Of a stretch of 64,000 bases of DNA, positions 42,011 to 53,915 are shown in pieces. Both the position numbers and the translations under genes were made by a program. This DNA comes from Streptomyces sp. SPB162 (GTDB lineage Bacteria; Actinomycetota; Actinomycetes; Streptomycetales; Streptomycetaceae). Each line of letters begins with the position of its first letter. Within the stretch, counting starts at the first letter, position 1. Where the stretch lies: positions 4,533,001 to 4,597,000 of the forward strand of contig NZ_JAQFII010000001.1 in the NCBI RefSeq assembly GCF_029504575.1. Direction: 5' to 3'. A model generated the notes under the pieces. It was not told the DNA's origin. It saw only the letters and a program-made list of their open reading frames with translations, and ran no database searches.

Positions 42011-42841
42011 TGTCCACCTTCGCCGCCGCCGCTTCGACCACCTCGACGGGTGAGGCGTTCCAGTTCTGGGTCCTGGCCGTCGTCGCGGTGCTGGGCGCGC
42101 TGGGCACGGTGCTGAGCAAGAAGACGGTGCACAGCGCGCTCTGTCTGGCCGGGACCATGATCATCCTGGCTGTCTTCTACATGGCCCAGGGCGCGTACTT
42201 CCTCGGGGTCGTCCAGATCGTCGTCTACACCGGCGCGATCATGATGCTCTTCCTCTTCGTCGTCATGCTGGTCGGCATCACCGCCGCCGACTCGCTGAAG
42301 GAGACGCTGAAGGGCCAGCGCTGGCTGGCCGCCGGATGCGGTCTCGGCTTCGGGATCCTGCTGATCGCGGGCATCGGCAACGCCTCGCTCGACACCTTCG
42401 CCGGCCTCGGCCAGGCGAACGCGGGCGGCAACCCCGAGGGCCTGGCGCGGCTGATCTTCACCAAGTACGTCTGGGCCTTCGAGATCACCGGCGCGCTGCT
42501 GATCACGGCGGCCGTCGGAGCGATGGTCCTGACGCACCGCGAACGGACCGAGGCGCGCAGCACCCAGCGCGAACTCTCCGAGCAGCGCGTGCGCGAGGGT
42601 ACCCAGGTGCCACCGCTGCCCGCCCCCGGCGTCTACGCCCGGCACAACGCGGTGGATGTCCCCGGCCTGCTGCCGGACGGCACCACCTCGGACCTGTCGG
42701 TCAGCGCCACCCTGCGGGACCGCGGCCAGATCCGCGACGTGTCGAACGAGGCCCCTGGCCGATCTCGCCGAGCTGGAACAGCGCTCGGAGAACTGGCTGG
42801 AACGGTCGGAGCCCGCAACGCCGAAGGAGGCGAGCAAGTGA
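42007..42841 (+). CDS. nuoJ: NADH-quinone oxidoreductase subunit J (one-base frameshift near C-terminus)
   Basis: NuoJ has five membrane helices; here LAGTMIILAVFYMAQGAYFL and the block VYTGAIMMLFLFVVMLVG mark the family. The tail breaks at the four C bases 42752-42755: as written the frame runs on through nuoK to 43137, giving an apparent NuoJ-NuoK fusion. Removing one C restores LADLAELEQRSENWLERSEP and a stop at 42841 that overlaps the nuoK GTG by 4 bases, the normal arrangement. The corrected protein has 277 residues. Confidence 0.93.
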
Positions 42842-43137
42842 ATCCGGTCAACTACCTGTACCTGGCCGCGCTGCTGTTCACCATCGGCGCCTCCGGGGTG
42901 CTGATCCGGCGCAACGCGATCATCGTCTTCATGTGCGTCGAGCTGATGCTGAACGCCTGCAACCTGGCGTTCGTCACCTTCTCCCGGATGCACGGCAACC
43001 TCGACGGCCAGATCATCGCCTTCTTCACGATGGTGGTCGCCGCCGCCGAGGTCGTGGTCGGGCTCGCGATCATCGTGACGATGTTCCGCTCCCGGCACTC
43101 GGCCTCGGTCGACGACGCCAATCTGATGAAGCTGTAA
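42838..43137 (+). CDS. nuoK: NADH-quinone oxidoreductase subunit K
   Basis: The 99-residue, three-helix antiporter-like subunit begins VNPVNYLYLAALLFTIGASG and carries the conserved acidic residues within VELMLNACNLAF and AAAEVVVGLAI, needed for proton movement. The GTG follows AAGGAGG. It lies in frame with the frameshifted nuoJ as written, but the length and start match a separate NuoK. Confidence 0.95.
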   Translation: MNPVNYLYLAALLFTIGASGVLIRRNAIIVFMCVELMLNACNLAFVTFSRMHGNLDGQIIAFFTMVVAAAEVVVGLAIIVTMFRSRHSASVDDANLMKL

Positions 43138-43149
43138 GGGGTAGCGACA

Positions 43150-45090
<1,941 letters not shown>

Positions 45091-45096
45091 TAACTC

Positions 45097-46717
45097 ATGT
45101 CCTTTCCCCTCCTTACCGTCACGGCCGCCCTCCCGGCGGTCGGCGCGATCGCCACCGCCGCCGTACCGGCCGCGAAGCGCAACCTCGCCAAGTGGTCGGC
45201 GCTGGGCTTCTCGGTCGCGACGCTCGTGCTGGCCGTGATCGTCCTCATCCGGTTCGAACCGGGCGGTGAGCGCTACCAGCTCACCGAGTCCCACCGCGTG
45301 GATCAAGGACTTCGGGGTCCGCTACGAGCTCGGCGTGGACGGCATCGGCGTCTCACTCGTCGCGCTGACCGCGCTGCTGATCCCGTTCGTCATCGCGGCG
45401 GGCTGGCACGACGCGGATCCTCTCGAGGACAAGAACCCCAACCGCCGCTGGCGGCCCACCCAGGGCTTCTTCGCCCTGATCCTGGCCGTCGAGGCGATGG
45501 TGGTGGTCTCGTTCGAGGCCACCGACGTCTTCCTCTTCTACATCTTCTTCGAAGCCATGCTCATCCCGATGTACTTCCTCATCGGCGGCTTCGGGGACCA
45601 GGCGCACGCCGCGCAGTCCAGCGACTCCGTCGCGGGCGGCGACGACGAGGCGGCCAGGCAGCGTTCGTACGCCGCCGTGAAGTTCCTGCTCTACAACCTG
45701 GTCGGCGGACTCGTCATGCTGGCCGCCGTCATCGGGCTGTACGCGGCCAGTGCCGACCAGCTCGGCCACGGCACGTTCTCGCTCCAGGAGATCCTGCGGG
45801 CCCGCGCGGACGGCAAGTTCGACCTCGGCTCCTCCACCGAGCGGTGGCTCTTCCTCGGCTTCTTCTTCGCCTTCGCGGTGAAGGCGCCGCTGTGGCCGCT
45901 GCACACCTGGCTGCCGAACGCGATGGGGGAGTCGACCGCGCCGGTCGCCGTCCTGATCACCGCGGTCGTCGACAAGGTCGGCACCTTCGCGATGCTGCGC
46001 TACTGCCTCCAGCTCTTCCCGGAGGCCAGCAAGTGGGCCACGCCGGCGATCCTGGTGCTGGCGGTGATCAGCATCATCTACGGCGCCCTGCTCGCCGTCG
46101 GCCAGCGGGACATCAAGCGGCTGATCGCCTACGCGTCCATCTCGCACTTCGGCTTCATCATCCTGGGCATCTTCGCGATGACCACCCAGGGGCAGAGCGG
46201 TGCCGCCCTCTACATGGTCAACCACGGGATCTCGACCGCCGCGCTGCTGCTGGTGGCCGGCTTCCTGATCAGCCGGCGCGGCTCGCGGCTCATCGCCGAC
46301 TACGGCGGGGTGCAGAAGGTGGCGCCGGTGCTCGCGGGCACCTTCCTGATCGGCGGACTGGCGACGCTGTCGCTGCCGGGGCTCGCCCCGTTCGTCTCCG
46401 AGTTCCTGGTGCTCGTCGGCACGTTCAGCCGGTACCCGGCGATCGGCATCATCGCGACCGTCGGCATCGTGCTCGCCGCGCTCTACGTCCTCGTCCTGTA
46501 CCAGCGGACGATGACCGGGCCGGTGAAGGCGGGCATCGAGGGGATGCGGGACCTCAGGGTGCGGGAGATCGCCGTGGTGGCGCCGCTGATCGCGCTGCTG
46601 CTCTTCCTCGGCGTGTACCCGAAGCCGCTCACGGACATCGTCAATCCGGCGGTCGGCCAGACGCTCTCCGACGTGCACAAGACCGACCCCAAGCCCGCGC
46701 TGGAGGCGACCAAGTGA
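45097..46717 (+). CDS. nuoM: NADH-quinone oxidoreductase subunit M (one-base frameshift near codon 66)
   Basis: The antiporter-like subunit starts SFPLLTVTAALPAVGAIATA in one frame and continues from WIKDFGVRYELGVDGIGVSL in the next. The switch is at the CC of 45294-45295: GAG-TCC-CAC-CGC is read where GAG-TCC-CAC-GCG is expected. Removing one C gives the 539-residue protein with the motifs FYIFFEAMLIPMYFLIG and HTWLPNAMGESTAPVAV. As written, the first frame runs through to the end of nuoN as a false 1087-residue reading. The downstream part starts no new ribosome site. Confidence 0.93.
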
Positions 46718-48360
46718 GCGGAACAGCCGTCCACAGCCTGTGGACAATGGCGGCCCCCGCCGCAGACAAGATCCCCGCCCCGAAGATCGAGTACGCCCAG
46801 CTGTCGCCGGTCCTGATCGTCTTCGGGGCCGCGGTCGTCGGGATCCTCGTCGAGGCGTTCCTGCCCCGCAGGTCCCGGTACCTTGGGCAGATCGCGGTGA
46901 GCGTCGTCGGCCTCGCCGCCGCCTTCGCCGCCGTCGTGGCCCTCGCGGCCCGGGGCTACGGCACCACCAAGGCGCACGTCGCCGCGATGGGAGCGGTGGC
47001 CGTCGACGGCCCGGCGCTCTTCCTGCAGGGCACGATCCTGCTGGTCGGGCTGGTCGCCGTCTTCACCTTCGCCGAGCGGCGGCTCGACCCGACGGCGCAC
47101 GGCCGCAAGGTCGACTCCTTCGCCGCGCAGGGTTCCGCGGTCCCCGGCGGCGACGCCGAGAAAGCCGCGGTCAAGGCCGGGTTCACCACCACCGAGGTCT
47201 TCCCGCTGCTGCTCTTCGCGGTCGGCGGCATGCTGATCTTCCCGGCCGCGTCCGACCTGCTGACGCTCTTCGTCGCGCTGGAGGTCTTCTCGCTGCCGCT
47301 GTACCTGCTCTGCGCGCTGGCCCGCCGCCGGCGGTTCATGTCGCAGGAAGCCGCGATGAAGTACTTCCTGCTGGGAGCCTTCTCGTCGGCCTTCCTGCTG
47401 TTCGGCATCGCGCTGCTCTACGGCTACGCGGGCACCGTCTCGTACTCCGGCATCGCCGCCGTCGTCGACGGCACCGCCAAGATGACCCCGGCGCTCGCCG
47501 CCACCACCGGCAACGACGCGCTGCTGCTCATCGGCACCGCGATGGTCGCGATGGGGCTGCTGTTCAAGGTCGGCGCCGTGCCGTTCCACATGTGGACCCC
47601 GGACGTCTACCAGGGCGCCCCGACCCCGGTGACCGGCTTCATGGCCGCCGCCACCAAGGTCGCCGCCTTCGGCGCGCTGCTGCGGCTGCTGTACGTGGTG
47701 CTGCCGGGCATGCGCTGGGACTGGCGCCCGGTGATGTGGGGCGTCGCGATCCTGACGATGCTGGTCGGCGCGATCGTGGCCGTCACCCAGACCGACGTGA
47801 AGCGACTGCTGGCGTACTCGTCCATCGCGCACGCCGGGTTCATCCTCGCGGGTGTCATCGCCACCACGCCGGACGGCGTCTCGTCCGTGCTCTTCTATCT
47901 CGCGGCGTACTCCTTCGTGACGCTCGGCGCCTTCGCCGTCGTCACCCTGGTCCGCGACGCGGGCGGCGAAGCCACCCACCTGTCGCACTGGGCCGGCCTC
48001 GGCCGCCGCTCCCCGCTGGTCGCCGCGGTCTTCGCGGTCTTCCTGCTGGCCTTCGCGGGCATCCCGCTGACCTCCGGCTTCGCCGGGAAGTTCGCGGTGT
48101 TCAAGGCGGCCGCCCAGGGCGGCGCGATGCCGCTGGTCATCGTGGGTGTGCTCTCCTCGGCCATCGCCGCGTTCTTCTACATCCGCGTCATCGTGCTGAT
48201 GTTCTTCAGCGAACCGAAGGCCGACGGCCCCACGGTCGCCGTCCCGAGCGCCTGGACCTCCACGGCCATCGGCATCGGCGTGGCGGTGACGCTCGCGCTG
48301 GGCGTCATGCCGCAGTACTTCCTGGACCTCGCGGACAAGGCGGGCGTGTTCGTCCGCTGA
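46714..48360 (+). CDS. nuoN: NADH-quinone oxidoreductase subunit N
   Basis: The 548-residue antiporter-like subunit starts at a GTG overlapping the nuoM stop and ends the operon. Motifs include FVALEVFSLPLYLLCAL, FKVGAVPFHMWTPDVYQGAP and YSSIAHAGFILAGV, with the charged residues of the proton path. It has about 14 membrane helices. A terminator hairpin follows within 25 bases. Confidence 0.97.
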   Translation: MSGTAVHSLWTMAAPAADKIPAPKIEYAQLSPVLIVFGAAVVGILVEAFLPRRSRYLGQIAVSVVGLAAAFAAVVALAARGYGTTKAHVAAMGAVAVDGPALFLQGTILLVGLVAVFTFAERRLDPTAHGRKVDSFAAQGSAVPGGDAEKAAVKAGFTTTEVFPLLLFAVGGMLIFPAASDLLTLFVALEVFSLPLYLLCALARRRRFMSQEAAMKYFLLGAFSSAFLLFGIALLYGYAGTVSYSGIAAVVDGTAKMTPALAATTGNDALLLIGTAMVAMGLLFKVGAVPFHMWTPDVYQGAPTPVTGFMAAATKVAAFGALLRLLYVVLPGMRWDWRPVMWGVAILTMLVGAIVAVTQTDVKRLLAYSSIAHAGFILAGVIATTPDGVSSVLFYLAAYSFVTLGAFAVVTLVRDAGGEATHLSHWAGLGRRSPLVAAVFAVFLLAFAGIPLTSGFAGKFAVFKAAAQGGAMPLVIVGVLSSAIAAFFYIRVIVLMFFSEPKADGPTVAVPSAWTSTAIGIGVAVTLALGVMPQYFLDLADKAGVFVR

Positions 48361-48381
48361 GCAACAGAACGGCGCGAAACG

Positions 48382-48415
48382 GCCGTCGGGCGCACCACGC
48401 GTCCGGCGGCTGTTT
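48382..48415 (+). terminator. Terminator of the nuo operon
   Basis: GCCGTCGGGCGC pairs with GCGTCCGGCGGC over 12 positions (two are G-T pairs) around ACCAC, followed by TGTTTT. It is one of few hairpins here with a T-run. Confidence 0.75.
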
Positions 48416-48622
48416 TCTGCCGTCATGGGTGGTTCTCGCACGGCGCGCGACCCTCTCGGGGAGCGGGATTGAGACGTCTTCGGCCGAGGTCGCGCGGGGT
48501 GGATGACCTGTCCAGGCCATATAGGGGCGATGCCCCGGCAAAGATCGAGAGGGGACCGGCTACGCTGCCCGTGTAAGCAGTGCCGTCCCCAGGACGCCAT
48601 CTCAGCGAATGGAGTACCCCTC

Positions 48623-49642
48623 GTGAACGTCGTCGGGCCGTTCGGGTTGAGTGTGCGGGACGAGGCTCTCGAAGCCGACGTCCAGGCCGGGCTGTTTGCC
48701 GTGGAGGAGGGCCTCCTGGAGGCCACCAAGAGCGACGTCCCCTTCATCGCCGGCGCCGCGCGCCATCTGCTGCGGGCGGGCGGCAAACGGTTCCGGCCGC
48801 TGCTGGTGATGCTGGGCGCCCAGTTCGGCGACCCGCACGCGCCCGGCGTCGTGCCTGCCGCGGTGGTTGTGGAGCTCACCCACCTCGCCACGCTGTACCA
48901 CGACGACGTCATGGACGAGGCGGAAGTGCGCCGGGGCGTACCCAGCGCCAACTCCCGCTGGGACAACTCGGTGGCCGTCCTCACCGGAGACTTCCTGTTC
49001 GCCCGTGCCTCGCACATACTGGCCGACCTCGGCCCCGAGGCCGTCCGCGTCCAGTCCGAGGCCTTCGAGCGGCTGGTGACCGGCCAGATCCTGGAGACCG
49101 CGGGCCCGACCGACGGCCGTGACCCCGTCGACCACTACCTCGACGTCATCAGCGGCAAGAGCGGCTCGCTCGTCGCCGTCTCCTGCCGTTTCGGCGCCAT
49201 GATGGCCGGCGCCGACGAGTCCGTCGTCGACATCCTCACCCAGTACGGCGAGCGCATCGGCACCGCCTTCCAGCTCGCCGACGACATCCTCGACATCGCC
49301 AGCGACAGCCACGAGTCGGGCAAGACCCCCGGCACCGACCTGCGGGAGGGCATCCCCACCCTCCCCGTGCTCCACCTGCGGAGCAAGGTCGCCGCGGCCA
49401 ACGGCTCGGCCTCCGCCGCCGACCGCCACCTCGTCGACCTCCTCGCGGGCGACCTCACCGACGACCACCGGCACGCCGAGGCGCTGCGCCTGCTGCGGGC
49501 CCACCCGGCGCTGGAGCAGGCCCGCCGCGACACCGTCCGCTACGCCGACGAAGCGCGCGCCACCCTCGCGCCGCTCCCGGACTGCGCCGCCAAGCAGGCC
49601 CTGGAAGGCCTGTGCGACGCGGTCGTGTTCCGCGCGGGCTGA
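48623..49642 (+). CDS. Trans-polyprenyl diphosphate synthase (menaquinone side chain)
   Basis: The 339-residue prenyltransferase has both aspartate-rich metal sites: DDVMD in ATLYHDDVMDEAEVRRG and DDILD in FQLADDILDIASD. Other family blocks are GGKRFRPLLVML and a Lys/Thr in SGKSGSL. It condenses isopentenyl diphosphate units into a long chain, most likely hepta- to nonaprenyl for menaquinone given the place directly after NDH-1. The small side chain before the first motif fits a long product, but the exact length is not certain. The GTG has GGAG nine bases upstream. Confidence 0.92.
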   Translation: MNVVGPFGLSVRDEALEADVQAGLFAVEEGLLEATKSDVPFIAGAARHLLRAGGKRFRPLLVMLGAQFGDPHAPGVVPAAVVVELTHLATLYHDDVMDEAEVRRGVPSANSRWDNSVAVLTGDFLFARASHILADLGPEAVRVQSEAFERLVTGQILETAGPTDGRDPVDHYLDVISGKSGSLVAVSCRFGAMMAGADESVVDILTQYGERIGTAFQLADDILDIASDSHESGKTPGTDLREGIPTLPVLHLRSKVAAANGSASAADRHLVDLLAGDLTDDHRHAEALRLLRAHPALEQARRDTVRYADEARATLAPLPDCAAKQALEGLCDAVVFRAG

Positions 49643-49658
49643 TCCCTCCGCGGACGCG

Positions 49659-50433
49659 TCAGGCCGGGACGTCGACCAGCGCTTTGCCGTCCAGCGTGCG
49701 CACCTCGTAGTGGTCGACCTCGGCCGGCTGCAGGGCCGCGCCGCCGTGCAGGTAGAGCGGCGAACGCGCCGACTCGTGCGGGCTGTCCGGGATGCCGTAC
49801 CCCCAGGGGCCGACCGCCCAGGTGGCCACGGTCTGCTGCTCCCCGCTGCGCCCGACGGCGACGAGGCTGCAGCGCAGCGGGCCCTTCAGATGGCCCAGCT
49901 CCAGGACGACGTGGCTGCCCCAGGCCGTCTTCTCGACGCCGATCGTGGCGGTGACCTGGGTGGCGGGGTCGGTGCCGGAGACCTTGTCGGAGGCCGGCAT
50001 CAGCTGGAAGGCGGCCTTGGCGGGCCCGCCGTACTCCTCTTCCGCGACCGTCCCACCCGTCCCGCCCGTGCCGTCGGACGCCATCCGGACGGCGAGGAAC
50101 GGCCCGCCGATGATCAGGACGGCGGCGGCCGCGACCAGGACCATCCGGCGCCGCCGCGTCCTGGCGCGGACCTCGGCGACCTCGTCGAGCAGCCTGAGGA
50201 GCAGGGCGTCGCCGGGACCGGCGTCATCCCGGGGGGCGAGGAGGGTGCCGGGGTCGGGATGGGCCGCCGCGTACTCGGCGAGCAGCGGTTCGATTCCCCG
50301 CGAGCTCGTCGAGTTCCCCCATGCAGGACGCGCAGCCGGCGAGATGCGTCTCGAACCGGGTGGCGTCCGCGTCGTCGAGCAGGCCGAGGGCGTACGCCCC
50401 CACGTCCGCGTGCTGCCCCTGCGGCGACGTCAT
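49659..50433 (-). CDS. Zinc-binding anti-sigma factor (one-base frameshift)
   Basis: The N-terminal part is a ZAS domain with H-x3-C-x2-C in FETHLAGCASCMGELDEL. The frame breaks at the four G bases of the coding strand (CCCC at 50296-50299); without the extra base it continues IEPLLAEYAAAHPDP into a linker, one membrane helix (MVLVAAAAVLIIGGPFLAV) and an outer domain of about 140 residues ending in VDVPA. The corrected protein has 257 residues. It is cotranslated with the ECF sigma gene (ATGA overlap) and would hold that sigma at the membrane until a signal arrives. Confidence 0.85.
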
Positions 50434-50948
50434 GAGGTCGTCACTCCTCGTTCCTCGAGCGCGAGCTTGAGCGAGCGCAGCGCGTAGAAGATCCGCGACC
50501 GTACCGTTCCGGCGGGTACGCCCAGCACGGCGGCGGCGTCGTCGACCGAACGCCCGCGCAGATAGGTCTCGGCGAGCACCTGCCGGTGGGCGGTCGACAG
50601 GTCGGCCATCGCGTCGGAGATGGTCATCAGCCGGAGCACGTTGTCCAGCTCGTCATGGGCGGGCAACTGGTCCAGGGGACTCGGGTCGACCTCCCGGGGA
50701 CGGGCCTGCCGGCTGCGGTGTCCGTCGATGACCAGTCGGCGTGCCACCGTCACGAGCCAGGGGCGGACGGATCCGGCGGCGCGCTCCAACTGCTCGCTGT
50801 TGCGCCAGGCGCGCAGCAGTGTCTCCTGTACGACGTCCTCGGCCCGGTGCCGGTCGCCGGCGACCAGCCGCAGTACGTAGGCGAGCAGGGGATTCGCGTG
50901 CTCGTTGTAGAGCGTCCGCATCAGCTCTTCGCTCGGTTCCGTGGCCAC
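50430..50948 (-). CDS. ECF RNA polymerase sigma factor
   Basis: The 172 residues contain sigma region 2 (RTLYNEHANPLLAYVLRLVA, AEDVVQETLLRAWRN) and region 4 (HRQVLAETYLRGRSVDDAAA, GTVRSRIFYALRSLK). It resembles the SigL/SigK-type ECF factors paired with ZAS anti-sigmas. The GTG at 50948 is preferred, with AAGGATG upstream; longer readings add Cys-rich sequence. It overlaps the anti-sigma gene. The divergent CHRD gene is a natural candidate target. Confidence 0.9.
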   Translation of the reverse strand: MATEPSEELMRTLYNEHANPLLAYVLRLVAGDRHRAEDVVQETLLRAWRNSEQLERAAGSVRPWLVTVARRLVIDGHRSRQARPREVDPSPLDQLPAHDELDNVLRLMTISDAMADLSTAHRQVLAETYLRGRSVDDAAAVLGVPAGTVRSRIFYALRSLKLALEERGVTTS

Positions 50949-51272
50949 GGGCGCATCCTTCCGCACGGGATCCTTCAGGTCGAGACCGTCCCGGGAATGA
51001 TCAACAGCGGAGCAACAGCAGCTCAACTGCGTTTCGACCAGGTAGCGTTCGCCATCCCGCCCGTTGTCCCGCGACAGAAATTTGTGATGTTCGCACAACG
51101 AGCATCCTCCGCCCGGCCCTTGTGCGATATACGCAACCCGCGCACGCCGCACTCAGGGTTCGAGGCGTGATTCTCACCGCAGTTCCGCGTTGAGCGGCGG
51201 CCGCCGAAGGATGCGTATGAACCCCTGAGACGCCGGGGCGTGGGGCACCGGCCACAGGGGAGGACTCGTTTC
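50949..51272. other. Divergent intergenic region, ECF sigma and CHRD genes
   Basis: No gene is seen. It has related TTGTG/CACAA half-sites: TTGTG-N7-CACAA at 51082-51098, and TTGTGCG at 51120-51126 pairing with CGCACAA. They could be an operator for a Rex- or CRP-like regulator. I see no certain ECF promoter pair. Confidence 0.35.
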
Positions 51273-52262
51273 ATGAACCGCATCAGGAGCCGCCGCACGG
51301 TGACCGCGCTCGCCGTCACCGCCGCCGCGGCCGCGGGTGGCGTCGCACTGGCCGTACTGCCCGCGGCGGCCGACGGGAACGCGACCGGGAACGCGACCGG
51401 GAACGCGACCCGGCACGCGGGGGCGACCGCCGACGGCGGGAAGGCCGTCTACTTCGCGGCGAGTCTGAACGGCGCCAACGAGGTGCCGGTGCCGGGCGGT
51501 CCCGCGGTGGGCGACCGGGACGGCAAGGCCGTGGAGTTCCTGAAGATCGAGGGCAACCAGGTCTCGTTCGCCATGCGATGGAAGGGCATCGCCCCACCCA
51601 CCGCCGCGCACATCCACCAGGGTCCCGCCGGCGGCAACGGCGGGGTGAAGATCCCGTTCTTCGCCGAGAAGCTGCCCGGCAGCCTCTACTCGGTGACCGG
51701 CACGGTCACCGTCGACGACGCGAAGCTCCTCGCCGGCCTGCGCGCCGATCCGGGCGGCTTCTACGCCAACATCCACACCGCCGAGTTCCCGGGCGGCGCG
51801 GTCCGCGGCCGGCTGCACCAGCTCAGCTCGTCCATCGACTTCGCCAAGGCGCTCGCCGACCCGCGGGTGTCCGTGGTCAAGGGCCGGCAGATCTATGCCT
51901 GCACGAAGCAGCCGGACGGCGGTTTCGTGTTCACCCAGGACAACGTCGAGGCGCACCTCGAAGAGGGCATCGAACACTCCTTCGTGCAGCCCGCGGCCGG
52001 CCCGCCGCAGTGGGTCGCCCCCGACGGCAGCGCCGTCACCGGCACGGTCGTCAGCAGGACGCCGAACGGGGCGGGCAACATCGCCGAGCTCGACTTGCGG
52101 GCGACCCAGACCGGCGGGCGGGACGGCCTGCTCTCCGACACCCGGGAGATCCTGCGGCTCAACACCGTCGGCGGCGTGGCCCCGGCCGGCTCCTGCGACC
52201 CGTACAAGACGCCCAAGGTCGGTGTGGACTACCGGGCCGACTACCTCTTCGTCGGCAAGTGA
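51273..52262 (+). CDS. Secreted CHRD-domain protein
   Basis: The 329-residue protein has a Sec signal peptide (cleavage after LPAAADG region) and an Asn/Thr/Gly repeat (NATGNATGNATR). The CHRD domain at about 65-190 shows FAASLNGANEVPVPG, HIHQGPAGGNGG and NIHTAEFPGGAVRGRL. The C-terminal half resembles DUF3455, ending DPYKTPKVGVDYRADYLF. The ATG has GGGGAGGA upstream. The protein is extracellular; CHRD domains are of unknown biochemical role. It lies divergently to the ECF sigma/anti-sigma pair. Confidence 0.85.
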   Translation: MNRIRSRRTVTALAVTAAAAAGGVALAVLPAAADGNATGNATGNATRHAGATADGGKAVYFAASLNGANEVPVPGGPAVGDRDGKAVEFLKIEGNQVSFAMRWKGIAPPTAAHIHQGPAGGNGGVKIPFFAEKLPGSLYSVTGTVTVDDAKLLAGLRADPGGFYANIHTAEFPGGAVRGRLHQLSSSIDFAKALADPRVSVVKGRQIYACTKQPDGGFVFTQDNVEAHLEEGIEHSFVQPAAGPPQWVAPDGSAVTGTVVSRTPNGAGNIAELDLRATQTGGRDGLLSDTREILRLNTVGGVAPAGSCDPYKTPKVGVDYRADYLFVGK

Positions 52263-52265
52263 CGG

Positions 52266-52296
52266 CCGCGGGGGCGGGTGGGGGGCGCCCCCGCGG
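52266..52296. terminator. Terminator hairpin after the CHRD gene
   Basis: CCGCGGGGGCG pairs perfectly with CGCCCCCGCGG over 11 bases, starting 4 bases after the stop codon. Confidence 0.75.
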
Positions 52297-52601
52297 TGAA
52301 CGGACCTGACTCCGGGCGGCCCTGAGGGGGAGGGCCGGCCGAAGTCGGGCCGATAAAAGGTGCGAATCGCCACGAGCAGGGCTCCTTCCCTCCTGCCGGC
52401 CGTGCACCGACCCGTGTACGCCCTCGGGGTTCGTCATCCCGGGGGCGTACACAGGGTTGCTCCCGGCGGCTGATGTGCCGGGCCTCCCGGTTTGGTGGGA
52501 TTGGTATCACCACCTCAGGGGCGGATCGGGTGACAATGGACCCGAGAGGTGGACGAGTGCACCACATCGTGGCCGCCGCTGACGACGGAGGTAGGAACGC
52601 A
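52297..52601. other. Intergenic leader with a long hairpin
   Basis: No gene is seen in these 305 bases. GTGTACGCCC at 52414-52423 pairs perfectly with GGGCGTACAC at 52443-52452. It may be a terminator or leader structure for the LolA-like gene. A GACAAT at about 52532 could be a -10 element. Confidence 0.4.
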
Positions 52602-53897
52602 ATGGCACGGATCCAACCGGCGCAGGTTCCCCCAGTGGGAGACACCGGAAACACCGGAGAGGGCAGCGGGCCAGGTCGCCGCAAGGCGATGCGGTACGCG
52701 GTTCCTGTCGCGGTGGCGGGGGTGGCGGCGGCGACCATCAGCCTCGTCCCCGCGCTCGCCGACTCCGGCAACCCAGACCTGCCGAAGATCACGGCAGAGC
52801 AGCTGCTGACGAAGGTGGCCGCTTCCGACACCCAGACGATCTCGGGCTCGGTCAAGATCACCACCGACCTCGGACTGCCGTCCTTCCTCGGCGGCGTCAC
52901 CGGCGGGGGCAGCCTCTTCGGCGGTGCGGGCGGGGACGACAGCGGCAAGGGCCGCAAGGGAAGCGGTTCGGCCGCCGACCCCAAGGCACAGCTCACCCAG
53001 CTGCTGGCCGGCAGCCACACGCTGCACGTGGCGGCCGACGGACCGGACAGGCAGCGCGTCTCCATCGTGGAGAAGGCCGCCGAGTACAGCCTCATCCACA
53101 ACGGCGACCAGGTCTGGGCGTACGACAGCGCGTCCAACCAGGCGTACCACTCGACGCTGCCGAAGTCCGGCGGCAAGGCCGGTACGGACCACGCAAAGCA
53201 GCTGCCCGAGGACTTCCCGAGCACCCCCCGGGCCGCGGCCCAGCAGGCGCTCAAGGCGGCGGGCCCCAACACGTCCGTCTCCGTCGACGGCACGGCGAAG
53301 GTCGCCGGACGCAGCGCCTACCAGTTGCTCGTCCAGCCCAAGGGCGGTGACTCCACGGTCGGCACGATCCGTGTCGCGGTGGACGCGTCGACCGGGGTGC
53401 CGCTGAAGTTCACGCTGACGCCCAGGACCGGCGGCAAGGCCGCGATCGACATCGGCTTCACGAAGGTGGACTTCGGCAAGCCCGACGCCGGCACCTTCCG
53501 GTTCACCCCGCCCAAGGGCACCAAGGTGACGGAGGACAAGGCGGGCGAGGCCGCGCTGAACGACAAGGCGGACCACAACGGGACGTCCGGCCTCGAAGGA
53601 CTCCAGGGGCTGAACATCCTGGGTGCGGACTGGAACTCCATCGCCGAGATCAAGGTGCCCAAGGGCGCCCTGTCCGGCTCCGACTCCGGATCGTCGTCCG
53701 AGCGGCGCGGCCGGAACGACAAGAACGTGCAGGGGCTGATCGACAGCTTCGGCAAGCACGTCACCGGGAAGTTCGGGTCCGGCACGGTCTTCTCCACCCG
53801 CCTCGTCAACGCTCTGATCACCGACAACGGCACCGTGTACGTCGGTGCCGTCAACCAGGACGCGCTGCTGAAGGCCGCCGACGCGGCCGCCAAGTAG
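52602..53897 (+). CDS. LolA/RseB-like exported protein
   Basis: The 431-residue protein has an N-terminal signal segment (AVPVAVAGVAAATISLVPAL) after about 27 residues. The body shows the half-barrel pattern of LolA/RseB folds: AAEYSLIHNGDQVWAYDSAS, followed by KLPEDF-like and RSAYQLLVQPKGGDSTVGTI. Gly/Ser and Lys-rich inserts interrupt it. LolA-type proteins bind lipid or act as stress sensors; in Gram-positives the role is unclear. The ATG has GGAGGTAGG upstream. An ABC exporter gene pair follows after a terminator. Confidence 0.8.
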   Translation: MARIQPAQVPPVGDTGNTGEGSGPGRRKAMRYAVPVAVAGVAAATISLVPALADSGNPDLPKITAEQLLTKVAASDTQTISGSVKITTDLGLPSFLGGVTGGGSLFGGAGGDDSGKGRKGSGSAADPKAQLTQLLAGSHTLHVAADGPDRQRVSIVEKAAEYSLIHNGDQVWAYDSASNQAYHSTLPKSGGKAGTDHAKQLPEDFPSTPRAAAQQALKAAGPNTSVSVDGTAKVAGRSAYQLLVQPKGGDSTVGTIRVAVDASTGVPLKFTLTPRTGGKAAIDIGFTKVDFGKPDAGTFRFTPPKGTKVTEDKAGEAALNDKADHNGTSGLEGLQGLNILGADWNSIAEIKVPKGALSGSDSGSSSERRGRNDKNVQGLIDSFGKHVTGKFGSGTVFSTRLVNALITDNGTVYVGAVNQDALLKAADAAAK

Positions 53898-53915
53898 CCC
53901 CGTCGACCTCGCTGT

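Noticed and set aside
45097..48360. A continuous 1087-codon reading through nuoM and nuoN
   Set aside because: It is an artefact of the one-base shift near codon 66 of nuoM; the middle part is Arg/Gly-rich antisense-like sequence while the true nuoM continues in the next frame.
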